Origin: Halomonas sp. QHL1
Lineage (GTDB): Bacteria > Pseudomonadota > Gammaproteobacteria > Pseudomonadales > Halomonadaceae
Assembly (NCBI RefSeq): GCF_001882345.1
Contig: NZ_MINL01000001.1
Coordinates: forward strand, 1,071,008-1,135,007
Length of the DNA stretch: 64,000 nt
Direction: 5' to 3'
The notes beneath the pieces are model-generated. The model saw only the letters and a program-made list of their open reading frames with translations, made no database searches and was not told where the DNA came from. Of this stretch, positions 49,360-58,600 are shown in pieces. The number at the start of each line of letters is the position of its first letter. Within the stretch, counting starts at the first letter, position 1. The translations under genes were made by a program, and so were the position numbers.

Positions 49360-49893
49360 TTATCTGGCCATGCGCGTCAGCACATCGTGGTGAGTCAGTT
49401 TGCGATGCAAAATGGCCATCACGACGTGCCCTACGATCAGCGCCAACAGTGTCCAACCCAGCTCACCGTGAAGCAAACTGCCGAGATCCGTCATCCAGGT
49501 GATCTCCTCGCCCTCAAAACCTGACATCAGCGTAATGCCAAATACCTCAAGCGAACGGCCCGAACCGTACTGGCGAATAAGCGCAATCGTCGGAATCGCG
49601 ATCATCAAGCCGTAGAGCGCAAGATGGCCCAACTTTGACATAACGCTCACCGATGGCGGGCGACGCGACGCATTGGCTATAGCCCATATCACTCTCAGCA
49701 CGACTAAGGTAAGTAGCAATACACCCACCGGGTAATGGGTTCCCCAGAAGAACTCTTCAAAGGGGGTGTCGGGTAACAGCCAGTGCGCCGTAGCGCTAGT
49801 AAACTGCCAAGCAAACAGCAGCGCCATCCCCCAGTGCAACAAGCGGCTAATCGCACCATAACGTTGGCTGTTATCCATTATCGGTAATGCCAT
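49360..49893 (-). CDS. Cytochrome b561
   Basis: A 177-residue membrane protein with four helices and the two pairs of His ligands expected of the bacterial b561 family (SRLLHWGMALLFAWQF, THYPVGVLLL, LLHGELGWTLLALIVGHVVMAILH). These proteins carry electrons across the inner membrane, in E. coli from superoxide to ubiquinone. GGGAG six bases before the ATG at 49893 supports the start. It is convergent with the VWA gene. Confidence 0.93.
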   Translation of the reverse strand: MALPIMDNSQRYGAISRLLHWGMALLFAWQFTSATAHWLLPDTPFEEFFWGTHYPVGVLLLTLVVLRVIWAIANASRRPPSVSVMSKLGHLALYGLMIAIPTIALIRQYGSGRSLEVFGITLMSGFEGEEITWMTDLGSLLHGELGWTLLALIVGHVVMAILHRKLTHHDVLTRMAR

Positions 49894-50017
49894 GAGCTTC
49901 TCCCTTCTTTTAATAAGCTAGTCGTAATGCTCATTTTATCGGGCTAACACGGAAAAAACATGACAACACCGTGCAACTTGGTTGCATCAATTGGAACGCA
50001 GCGTTTTCTGATGGCGA

Positions 50018-50581
50018 TTAAAGCGTTTGTGGAAAATCGTTTAAACCCTTCAAAAAGGCCTGTTTGGCAGCTTCAAACGCCTTAGGGTCATGTTTAAAGC
50101 GGCGTAAAATGAGCGCTTCATCCAAAACCAGGGTGGGTGCCAGTTCGCTAACACTCTTGGCTGGGTGGCGAGCGCCCAAGCCAATACGCTTTCCATCCAC
50201 CCCGCCGAACCAGCGCTTAATGCCACTTTTTTGATAGAACGCCTCTTGTTCGGCGTTATCCACTTCGACACGTAGCGGCGCTTTCAGAGTCAGCTCGCTG
50301 ATCAAACGCTGCTGGGCGTCTGCTTGGTCAAGCGCGCAGGCATGAGTCACCGTCATGCCTTCGCCCTCCTCGTCCAGCACTAGCAGCGCCAGCGCTTGAG
50401 GTTTACCCAGTCCATCAACAGCAGCAAACAGCCGCGCTGCTTCTTGCGGAAAAAACACACTGCAGGTGCCGGTGAACACGACCAGCGGCGTAAGACCCGA
50501 CTCTTGTCCGTAAACCTCAGCGCATAATCGCGCCAGACAGGCGTTGCGCTGGGCCTCTGCGTTAACGTGTACGACCTTCAT
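50018..50581 (-). CDS. GNAT-like protein of unknown substrate
   Basis: From the ATG at 50581 (GAGG nine bases upstream) the protein is 187 aa. It has alternating strand and helix character and the phrase NAEQEAFYQKSGIKRWFGG, which resembles the C-terminal AxxFYxkxGF segment of GNAT acetyltransferases. A clear acetyl-CoA P-loop is not obvious, so the family call is tentative. The C-terminal third (LDEALILRRFKHDPKAFEAA) is helical. It lies alone. Confidence 0.6.
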   Translation of the reverse strand: MKVVHVNAEAQRNACLARLCAEVYGQESGLTPLVVFTGTCSVFFPQEAARLFAAVDGLGKPQALALLVLDEEGEGMTVTHACALDQADAQQRLISELTLKAPLRVEVDNAEQEAFYQKSGIKRWFGGVDGKRIGLGARHPAKSVSELAPTLVLDEALILRRFKHDPKAFEAAKQAFLKGLNDFPQTL

Positions 50582-50752
50582 TTGAATCATCCTCACCGAC
50601 TAAAAACCCGCAAGCCTAGAGCAAACATCACCGTTTTGACAGCGCGACGTGCCTCACCGCGACGTCCATTCATTTTTACTGATACTGAACACTACTGTTA
50701 ACAATCTGTCGAAGAGAACTGTAAGCGTGAACATCACTTAGAAGGAGCTAGT

Positions 50753-51151
50753 ATGCCCACCTTTATGAATGACCCTACCATGCCCACACCAAATTTCCCC
50801 GGTAGTCACATGGTAGTCGATGATCACTACATCTTTATCTCCGGGCTGACCGTCGCCGACCTTTCAAATGGTCATGCTGCCCGAGGCGACGTTAAAGAAG
50901 AGACTCGCCTTGTGATGCGTTCACTCTCGCGGATGCTTGAAATGGAAGGTGGTAGCCTTGCAGACATAGTGCGGGTGGATATCCATCTCACTGACCTTCA
51001 CGCCATCCAAGACATGGATAGTGTTTACGCTGAGTACTTTGAGCCTGGGCACTACCCTGCCCGCACTTGCACCGAATCCCCCAATATCTGCGGTGGCAGC
51101 AGTATTGAAATTACTGTGATGGCGAAGCGCCAGCATCAATCAGCGCAATAA
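50753..51151 (+). CDS. RidA-family (YjgF/UK114) imine deaminase-like protein
   Basis: RidA proteins (about 130 aa; 132 here) form trimers and hydrolyse reactive enamines and imines released by PLP enzymes. The motifs are [20 protein letters not shown], and [21 protein letters not shown]; in true RidA the active-site arginine is in PARxxxxV, and here PARTCTE retains Pro-Ala-Arg. An AAGGAG site precedes the ATG. The last 41 bases overlap cobQ on the other strand. Confidence 0.9.
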   Translation: MPTFMNDPTMPTPNFPGSHMVVDDHYIFISGLTVADLSNGHAARGDVKEETRLVMRSLSRMLEMEGGSLADIVRVDIHLTDLHAIQDMDSVYAEYFEPGHYPARTCTESPNICGGSSIEITVMAKRQHQSAQ

Positions 51152-52577
51152 CCGTCTCGATATCAATGTGGGTTTCCAACATATCGGCTAAACGGTCAAG
51201 CTCACGCTCACGGTGAGCTTGATAGTCGCTCTGCTCTCCATTAACCATGCCCAACTGCTTTAGTAGAGCTTGGCAGGCCTCCGGGAGATCAAATAACCCG
51301 TGCAGGTAAGTACCAATGATTTGGCCATCCTCACTGACCGCGCCTTCTGGTCGTCCGTCTATTTCAAATAGCGGCGAACAAAGCGCCTGGCCTTCACTAA
51401 TGCCGTTATGAATCTCATACCCTGTGACAGTAGCGCCCTCTGCCACGGTTAAGCCACTCACGTTGCGAAGTTGCTTGCCAGCGACCATGCGCGTTGTGAG
51501 GGATAAAAACCCCAATCCCGCTACTGTTCCTGGCTTCCCCTCCAAACCTTCTGGGTCATCCACCTTCTCGCCCAGCATCTGAAAGCCACCGCAAATACCC
51601 AACATCTTCCCGCCGTAACGCAGATGGCGCTGGATTGCCTTATCCCAGCCCTGGCGTTTCAGCCATTCAAGATCACTGGCAGTACTTTTACTACCGGGCA
51701 GAATGATCACATCGGCGGCGGGTATCGGCTGGTCGGGCCCCACAAACGTCAGCGATACCTGCGGGTGCAAACGCAGGGGGTCAAAGTCGGTGTGGTTACT
51801 GATACGCGGTAGCGCGGGAACGATCACGTTAAGCGTCTGGCTAGCCTTTTCGGCGTGGGTTAAGCCAATACTATCTTCCGAATCGAGCACCAAGCCTTGT
51901 AAATAAGGCAACGTGCCCAGTACAGGTTTTCCAGTGCGCTCCTCGAGCCACTCAAGTCCAGGATTGAGCAGCGCAATATCACCCCGAAAGCGGTTGACAA
52001 TAAAGCCCTTGGTGCGCGCCTGTTCGCTCTCGCTCAATAGCGCTAGCGTACCCACCAATTGGGCGAATACCCCACCACGATCAATATCACCGACGAGTAA
52101 TACTGGACAGTCAGCCGCTTCAGCAAAGCCCATATTGGCGATATCGCCCTCACGTAGGTTGATTTCAGCGGGGCTGCCAGCGCCTTCGGCAATAATCACA
52201 TCAAAGCGGCTTTCCAACGCCTGCCATGCCGCCATCACGCTCTCTTTCGCGGTGCGTTTATAGGCGTGGTAATCCAGGGCATCCATATGGCCATGCACCT
52301 TACCGCGCAAAATCACCTGGGCGCCGCGGTCGGTTTCCGGCTTTAGCAGTACCGGATTCATATCGCTGTGGGGTGCCAAATAGCAGGCTTGTGCTTGTAA
52401 GGCCGTAGAGCGGCCAATTTCACCGCCATCCTCAGTCACCGCGCTATTCAACGCCATGTTCTGGGGTTTAAACGGCGCCACCGATACTCCACGCCTTGCC
52501 AGCACGCGGCAAAGAGCAGCCACCACGGTGCTTTTACCTGCATCCGAGGTGGTGCCTTGAATCATCAGTGTGGCCAT
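51111..52577 (-). CDS. cobQ: Cobyric acid synthase
   Basis: CobQ (488 aa) amidates adenosylcobyric a,c-diamide at four positions using glutamine and ATP. The N-terminal P-loop domain begins [17 protein letters not shown], and the glutaminase domain has the nucleophile Cys in [14 protein letters not shown] and the His/Glu at the end (GTYLHGLFD). No other cobalamin gene is in the window. It overlaps the 3' end of the RidA gene by 41 bases. No riboswitch is recognised upstream. Confidence 0.95.
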   Translation of the reverse strand: MATLMIQGTTSDAGKSTVVAALCRVLARRGVSVAPFKPQNMALNSAVTEDGGEIGRSTALQAQACYLAPHSDMNPVLLKPETDRGAQVILRGKVHGHMDALDYHAYKRTAKESVMAAWQALESRFDVIIAEGAGSPAEINLREGDIANMGFAEAADCPVLLVGDIDRGGVFAQLVGTLALLSESEQARTKGFIVNRFRGDIALLNPGLEWLEERTGKPVLGTLPYLQGLVLDSEDSIGLTHAEKASQTLNVIVPALPRISNHTDFDPLRLHPQVSLTFVGPDQPIPAADVIILPGSKSTASDLEWLKRQGWDKAIQRHLRYGGKMLGICGGFQMLGEKVDDPEGLEGKPGTVAGLGFLSLTTRMVAGKQLRNVSGLTVAEGATVTGYEIHNGISEGQALCSPLFEIDGRPEGAVSEDGQIIGTYLHGLFDLPEACQALLKQLGMVNGEQSDYQAHRERELDRLADMLETHIDIETVIALIDAGASPSQ

Positions 52578-52691
52578 AAAGAGGTCTCGCCCAGGTGAAC
52601 AAGAGCGAGACTTTAGCGGGAGGCGCTAAGTGGTGCAATGAGTAGTGACGTATGAAGCCTAGCTAAGCAACTTAATAGCTAAGATCTTCCA

Positions 52692-52747
52692 TCAGGGCGC
52701 TAAGTCCACCGCTTCGCTATAGCTGCCTTATCCGCTAACGATCCCAT
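52692..52747 (-). pseudogene. Remnant of a SnoaL-like gene with large internal deletion
   Basis: The codons MGSLADKAA match the first codons of the intact SnoaL-like gene at 60768-61205. They run straight into a segment equivalent to its end, SYSAAVDLTP (here SYSEAVDLAP, then stop, in another frame). The middle of about 390 bases is missing. The copy also keeps the ribosome binding site and the upstream palindrome. It is on the same strand as the intact gene, about 8.4 kb away, with several base differences, so it is a diverged paralogue and not a recent duplicate. Confidence 0.82.
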
Positions 52748-52761
52748 CTCGTTGCTCCTAC

Positions 52762-52779
52762 TAAATGTGTATTCATTTA
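52762..52779. promoter_or_regulatory. Palindrome upstream of the SnoaL remnant
   Basis: Arms TAAATG and CATTTA flank a 6-base spacer. The equivalent site before the intact gene has TAAGTG and CACTTA. Both arms changed together, so the two-fold symmetry was kept. This is the form expected of an operator for a dimeric repressor such as a TetR-family protein. Confidence 0.6.
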
Positions 52780-52780
52780 T

Positions 52781-52858
52781 CTGCACCAGGAACCTGTCTC
52801 GGCGGGTGACCTTCTTCTTGTTCTGGTGCTCAGCCTCGGCGAACGAGCCCTGCTTCAT
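52781..52858 (-). mobile_element. N-terminal fragment of an IS5-family transposase
   Basis: An ATG at 52858 begins MKQGSFAEAEHQNKKKVTRR, continuing DRFLVQ: the conserved start of IS5-family transposases (FAEAEY..KKK.TRRDRFL). The frame runs directly into the palindrome and leader of the SnoaL remnant, so the element is truncated after about 26 codons. It marks a past insertion and rearrangement at the left edge of the island. Confidence 0.75.
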
Positions 52859-53200
52859 CAGTTGGCTATATTAATCGTTAGCAGAAAGTTCAGAATGTAC
52901 CCCGTCGTTGACAGCCAGGCAGCAGCGGCGAGATCACTATAGAGCTTCCCTAATTTAAACGTTCGAATGTTTTACAAGACTGATTTTTGCCATCCGCTAG
53001 GACATACGTAATTAACAGAGCGAGCGTAGCCAGCAAGGTTGACCCCCGGCGATTCCTGGCACATGCTCAAACAGAACCCAGTGCCGTTGTACAACATGTT
53101 CACGCTCCAGCGTGACCGTAAGTGGACGCTTGTTCGGCTGACCAACAGCCTCGCAATGCGAATCAGTAGTCAATGATGTCTTCCTCGGGGGTGCTAGAGC
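52859..53200. other. Decayed intergenic stretch left of the barrel gene
   Basis: No intact gene. On the minus strand at 53012-53158 there is a short coding-like piece with NKRPLTVTLEREHVV, which resembles the RPLPxxLxREhV segment of IS66-type transposases, followed by a stop. The match is too short to be firm. The rest is probably broken mobile DNA and the promoter of the barrel gene. Confidence 0.4.
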
Positions 53201-54544
53201 ATGACATGCAATTCACATCCGCTCCGATTTATCCTTCATGTAAAGCTTTTTCATCGATGGAAGAAGACGTTCAAAATCCAAGCCACTGTTATATGTTGCC
53301 ATTTGATGGGCGCTTCTACACTCCTGCTTGCCGATCAAGTGGAAGAGTCGTCAGCTAGTGATCGCTTCTGGACCGAGGTATGGTTAGATCTCAGCTATGA
53401 ACGCCTCGCAAATCGCGATCTCGATGATAGAACGTCTGATGATTTGTCGGCACTAATGCCCGAAATCGGGTTGGGAGTTGATTTTCAGTTCAGTGAAAAT
53501 ATAGAAGGTTATTTAGAAATTCTGGGAGAGGGATGGCATGTAGTGGAACGTGAACGCGATAGTGAGCTAGAAGAAAATGAATATACTCTCAGTTTGACAC
53601 AACTTTATCTGGATGTTGATGTTGATGAGGTGGTAGAGGGGTTGTCATTTCGAGTCGGTCGTCAGGGGTTCTATGATACTCGAGAGTGGTTGTACGTAGA
53701 AGAATTGGACGGCATCAGGGCATTTTACGAACTGGAAAATTTTTTAGTAGAGTTGTCAGCCAGTCGCGAGCGTCTCTACAGAGAAGATCTATTTGAGGAT
53801 GACACTTCTGATGAGCGTGTCAATAATTATATCCTTTACGGTAGTTATCAAGTGGCGGAAGAGCACCTTGTAGGAGCTTATGCTCTTGTTCGCGACGACT
53901 ACTCCGAAGATTCAGATAATCCAAGGTTCTTCGGCCTGCAAGCTAGTGGAACTGTAACGGATGTTCTTGACTATTGGCTTGAGATGGCTCATATGCGTGG
54001 GCGCGATGGCTCCACTCCTTTGCAAGGTTACGGGTTCGATATTGGTGGAACTTATCGCTTTAAGGCTCCTCTTGAGCCATCGCTAACCCTTGCATATGCC
54101 TTTGGGAGTGGAGATTCCGATCTCAATGATAATGTAGACCGTCAGTTTCGACAGACAGGTCTTCAGGATAACTCGTACCGTTTTAACGGAGTACAAGATT
54201 TCAGCTATTATGGTGAAACCTTAGACCCTGAATTAAGCAATCTTCGTATATTTACCGCTGGGCTCGGCATCCGTCCAAGTCAGCAGAGCTCCATCGACCT
54301 GATTTACCATAAGTATCAACAGGATGTGGCTTCAAATGACTTTATCGAAGGTGCATTGTTTTTGGTCCCGCCAAACGGTGAGAGCCGGGATGTGGGTCAA
54401 GCAATAGACCTGGTTATCGGTTATCACGAGTTTTCGAATGTCAGATTGAGATCCAAGTTTGGTTACTTTATTCCGGGTGATGCTTTCGGCGCTTCTGCCA
54501 GTAATACATACTCATTAGTGATGGGCATTGAATACAGCTTCTAG
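53201..54544 (+). CDS. AlgE-like alginate-export-family outer membrane beta-barrel
   Basis: The 447-residue precursor has a long N-region and a signal ending near STLLLA (residue 44). The mature part is very acidic and made of repeated amphipathic strands with long loops, and it ends GIEYSF, the C-terminal Phe pattern of outer-membrane barrels. Segments such as FRVGRQGFYDTREWLYVEEL and YRFKAPLEPSLTLAYAFGSG fit the alginate export (AlgE) family, which forms 18-stranded exopolymer channels. No alginate synthesis genes are present. It is in the same island and on the same strand as the Pls-type NRPS, 1.1 kb upstream, so it might export that product; this is inference. Codon use is more A/T-rich than in the core genes. 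The start at 53201 is weakly supported. Confidence 0.75.
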   Translation: MTCNSHPLRFILHVKLFHRWKKTFKIQATVICCHLMGASTLLLADQVEESSASDRFWTEVWLDLSYERLANRDLDDRTSDDLSALMPEIGLGVDFQFSENIEGYLEILGEGWHVVERERDSELEENEYTLSLTQLYLDVDVDEVVEGLSFRVGRQGFYDTREWLYVEELDGIRAFYELENFLVELSASRERLYREDLFEDDTSDERVNNYILYGSYQVAEEHLVGAYALVRDDYSEDSDNPRFFGLQASGTVTDVLDYWLEMAHMRGRDGSTPLQGYGFDIGGTYRFKAPLEPSLTLAYAFGSGDSDLNDNVDRQFRQTGLQDNSYRFNGVQDFSYYGETLDPELSNLRIFTAGLGIRPSQQSSIDLIYHKYQQDVASNDFIEGALFLVPPNGESRDVGQAIDLVIGYHEFSNVRLRSKFGYFIPGDAFGASASNTYSLVMGIEYSF

Positions 54545-54561
54545 ATACCATCTCTCCTACC

Positions 54562-54596
54562 CGGTCACAAACCCAGCATCAGATGGTTTGTGACCG
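54562..54596. other. 12-bp perfect inverted repeat after the barrel gene
   Basis: Arms CGGTCACAAACC (54562-54573) and GGTTTGTGACCG (54585-54596) enclose 11 bases. It lies 18 bases past the barrel stop and overlaps the 3' end of the IS110 remnant. It may end the barrel transcript or be the end of the insertion element; no T run follows. Confidence 0.6.
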
Positions 54597-54892
54597 ATAT
54601 TCGGTTTGGGTCTTGAGGACGCCATAAACGATGTGGAACAGCTTCCGTATCGCCGCCCCCAAGGCCGCCCCTCAGCATACAACCAGTAAGCCAGTGTTTC
54701 GTTATAGATGCCGGTAGTTTCCAGCAGGATGTGCAGCCGATCACGCGGCTCGCCAGCCTGGTGATCAAGCCATTCAAACAGGCGGGGAAAATCTTGCCGG
54801 CGGTTAGCAAATGCTCGAGTCTTGACCTTGCCGGTTGCCTCATCGCGCAACCAGGCGCAATCGGGCTCCTGCTTGCTGACGTCGATACCTCA
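54579..54892 (-). mobile_element. IS110-family transposase remnant with internal deletion
   Basis: From 54889 leftwards the translation GIDVSKQEPDCAWLRDEATG and ETTGIYNETLAYWLYAEG matches the N-terminal DEDD-type catalytic domain of IS110 transposases. After about 80 residues the frame changes, and another frame encodes AAIRKLFHIVYGVLKTQTEY and the stop at 54579, the typical C-terminus. The middle of the gene, about 200 residues, is missing. A stop codon (54890-54892) also precedes GIDVSK, so it cannot be active. Confidence 0.82.
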
Positions 54893-54896
54893 GGCT

Positions 54897-55637
54897 TTGT
54901 GGATGCTCACCCTGATACCAGGGCCTGCTGGTAGCTAATCAACAAGCCCTGAGAGACACACGGCGATGTGCTTGTATTGTTAACCTATCCCCTGTTATCA
55001 AGAAAAAATTGTTCAACATTTTTGATTTACTCTGCGTACGCGAATATTTCATTGTTAATGAATATTTTTATAATGTTAACAAAAATGATAACAATGCTTA
55101 CCTGTTTAGGCATAGTTTTACAATAATTATTTTATTGTATAAAACTTTCCATTATCCGTTGTTTCTTGAGAATCAGTAGTAGAAAAGGTCAACTAAAGCA
55201 ATGATTGTTTGAGTTTATTTATGAGTGTGTTTGCTGCGCAAATTTTCTTTGCTGGTGATCATTTTCTGCACTATAAGTTATTCGACGTAAAGGCAACTAA
55301 TGCAATGCAAGCATAGTGTTAACGCATCTCAATTGAGATGCGGTGGATTGCTTGGTCTTGAAAATCAAAGAATCAAGGAAGCTCACTATTAATAATTAGA
55401 TATCTCATTCTCGGATAAAAAAAGAATGGGTTTGGTGAATGGAATCCCTGTTTCGGCTGTGTCACAGATTCGATACATATCTCGTGGCTAGCGAGGCCAG
55501 GTAGTTGTAAGTAATGCTGAAGTAAAATGAAGTATGAGGGGTTATTCCACTGGTGCCGTGGATGAAGTCTCAGAGTTCATAAGAGGCTGCGGATAGTATC
55601 CGGTGGTTCGACATTGGGCTGTTAGCAGGGGTTAATT
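54897..55637 (+). promoter_or_regulatory. A/T-rich leader of the Pls-type NRPS gene
   Basis: This stretch holds no gene. From 54970 to 55250 it is strongly A/T-rich with repeated GTTAAC and ATTGTTA/TAACAAT elements, unlike the surrounding DNA. Such DNA is a usual target of H-NS/MvaT silencing proteins. A perfect palindrome lies at 55323-55342. The region between 55440 and 55637 is less A/T-rich and forms the 5' untranslated part; AGGGG precedes the NRPS ATG. Confidence 0.55.
55323..55342. promoter_or_regulatory. Perfect 20-bp palindrome, candidate operator
   Basis: CGCATCTCAATTGAGATGCG is perfectly self-complementary, with no spacer, and lies 296 bases before the NRPS start codon. Such symmetry of two 10-base half sites is typical of a binding site for a dimeric regulator; a cruciform or transcript hairpin is less likely because there is no loop. 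Confidence 0.65.
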
Positions 55638-58600
55638 ATGAACAATTCCAATAACACGTTAGAAATAGATTCCATTGATCTCGTTGATGAGTTTCCTACC
55701 ATTTTGACCAGAAGTGGTGATACGAGACCAAGGTGGATGCCCGGTGAGCGCCTGCACCACCTATTCGAAGTGGTGGCAGAGCAGAGGCCAGATGAGATCG
55801 CTATCGAGACCGAGCAGGGAAACATAAATTTTGGCAGCCTCGAAGCAGAGGCAAACCGACTAGCATGCTTGTTAATAGATCAGGGACTAGAAGCCGGCGA
55901 TGTGGTGGCACTCCTGTTCGACCGGAACATCGAGGCGTACATTGCCTTGCTTGCAGTACTGAAGATAGAGGCGGTTTATGTGCCGCTCGACCCCAAGCTT
56001 CCGGCTGACAGACTACAGTACATAACTCGGGATGCAGGTGTCTCAATCGTCCTAACGGTAGCTAAGTATGTCGACTTGGCTAATGTGGCCCAACTACCTG
56101 TGCTTAGTCTTGACACGCTCGTCGAAGAGCGGTCGCGATATTCCCCGGCTCGAGTTGAGCCTCGTATACCAACAAACGATCTTGCCTATATCATCTACAC
56201 CTCAGGGTCTACCGGTAAACCGAAAGGGGTAAAAATTCAGCATCATTCGATCGTCAATTTCGTCCGAGTGGCGGCAGAAACCTATGGCTACCGACCAGGA
56301 GACCGAGTCTATCAGGGACTCACTCTGGCATTTGATTTTTCGGTGGAAGAGATCTGGGTGCCCCTCCTAGCTGGTGCGACTCTGGTACCCAGCGAGTCCG
56401 GCGGTAGCCTAATGGGTGAGGAGCTCCATACGTTTCTCGCAGAACGTAAAATTACGGCACTCTGCTGTGTACCCACGTTGCTTGCCACTATCGATGAGGA
56501 GTTGCCCGATCTGCCTGATCTCCGGCTTCTGATCGTCTCGGGTGAAGCCTGTCCGGAAGAGATTGTTCGCCGCTGGCACTGCGACACCAGGATTATTCTT
56601 AACGCCTACGGGCCGACCGAGGCGACGGTGACCGCGACTGTCGCGGTGCTGCGTCCTAGCGAACCCGTGACCATTGGCAGCCCGCTGCCGAGTTACATGA
56701 TTGTTATCCTTGATCCGAACGGACCTGCTGCGCTGAGGCAGGGGGAAGTCGGGGAAATCGGGATTGCCGGTATCGGTCTCTCGCCCGGGTATGTCGGGCG
56801 TGATGACTTGACAGGGCTAGCCTTCATCAGGGATTTCCTTGGACTTCCTGATAACCCCTCGGGCCGTATCTATCGGACCGGGGATCTAGGGCGTATAGAT
56901 GAGGCAGGACAGGTCGAATACCACGGTAGGATCGATACCCAAGTCAAGATACGGGGCTACAGGATCGAGTTGACGGAGATCGAGTCCGTCATCATGCAGT
57001 GTTCGGGAGTTGTGCAAGCGGTGGTGGATACTTTCGAGCCCAGGCCCGGTATCAAGGAGTTGGTGGCGTATTACACGACGAATATGCACGTGACGCCTGA
57101 AGAGGTGGCACATACGCTATCACAGCAGCTGCCCACCTATATGGTGCCTACCTATTATGAGTGTCTAGAGTCGATCGTGATGCTTCCGTCCGATAAGGTG
57201 GACCGTAACGCATTGCCACCGCCGTCGGGAAAGCGTCTGATACGCGGGTCAGCCGATTACGTGGCACCTCAAGGGGCACTTGAATCGCGGCTTGCCGAGA
57301 TGCTTGCCGAGCTGCTTAACATGGAGTCAGTTTCGGTAACGCATGACTTCTTCGGTGATCTAGGCGCCAATTCGCTACTGATGGCGCGTTTCAGCGCACG
57401 AATTCGCCGCGATTTTCAGACGACCGGCATTTCCATGCGCGAGATCTATCAGGCACCAACAATTCGACAACTGGCAGCCATTCTTAATAGTCATACTGAA
57501 CCCCTGGCACGGGAGCATGATAGGCAAGTTCTATATGAAGCCAGCTACTTCGCCTACTGGGGTACAGGGGCCTATCAGGTTATCGTGTCTTTTTGCTACG
57601 CTTGGGTCTTCTTTATAATTTTTATCCAGGGATTTCAGTGGTGTCTCGCGGGTGGGGTGGGATTTGAAATGTACCGACGAGCGGCCGCCTTTTCGGTTGG
57701 CCTCTTGGTGTTTATGTCTGTATTTCCCATCGCTGCCAAATGGCTCTTAATCGGTCGCTGGCGGTCAGAATCTTTTCCGATATGGGGGATGACCTACGCT
57801 CGATTCTGGACAGTGAAAACCTTGGTCAATACGTCTCCGCTAGCCATGATTCCGGGGACTCCACTCTACAATGCTTATTTGAAAGCGCTGGGTGCCCGCA
57901 TAGATTGGAGTGCCGTAGTGTTGTGCAGTCCCCCTATCTGCACGGACCTTATCCATATCGGTCCGCAGGCGGTGGTGGGTCGTGGAGTCAAGATCATGGG
58001 TTACAAGGCAGTCGATGGTCGAATCGTCACCGGCCCGGTAAAGGTGGGGGCACGTACTTATATCAGCGATGGTGCCGTCCTGGACATCAATACGCAACTT
58101 GAAGACGATGCCGAACTTGGGCATTCCTCCTCCCTGCACGACGGCCAGATCGCTAGGGCCGGGTTAAGTTATCATGGCACACCGGCTGTCGTGACATCGT
58201 CGCGTTTCCGGACCTTGGAGCCTGGACATGTTTCATTGATCAGGCGCCTTGGCTATTCGGTTGCCCAGCTCGGCACATGGTCCTTCGGGCTAGGGCTCGT
58301 AATGATCATGATCATTACATACTTGTATCGACCCGAGACAGCCAGAGCACCTGGTCAGTCTCCGACACTGGGATTGCCAGTTGATACTATCACGGCGCTT
58401 CCCACCCTTGTCGGCTACTCGGTCGCCGTCTTTGCGGGATCGATCGCGCTGGGCTTGGTCTGGACGTTGGTCACCCCTCGGCTGGCCTGGCTATTCCTGC
58501 GAGAAAACAAGGAGTATCGCCTGTTTGGATTACGGCACTATATGTTGCAGGTGATGATACAGAGCTCCAACTCCCGGTTCTTTAATCTATTATTCGGGGA

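Noticed and set aside
53012..53158. Possible IS66-type transposase fragment on the minus strand
   Set aside because: Only about 15 residues resemble the family, which is too short to call; mentioned only as decayed DNA.
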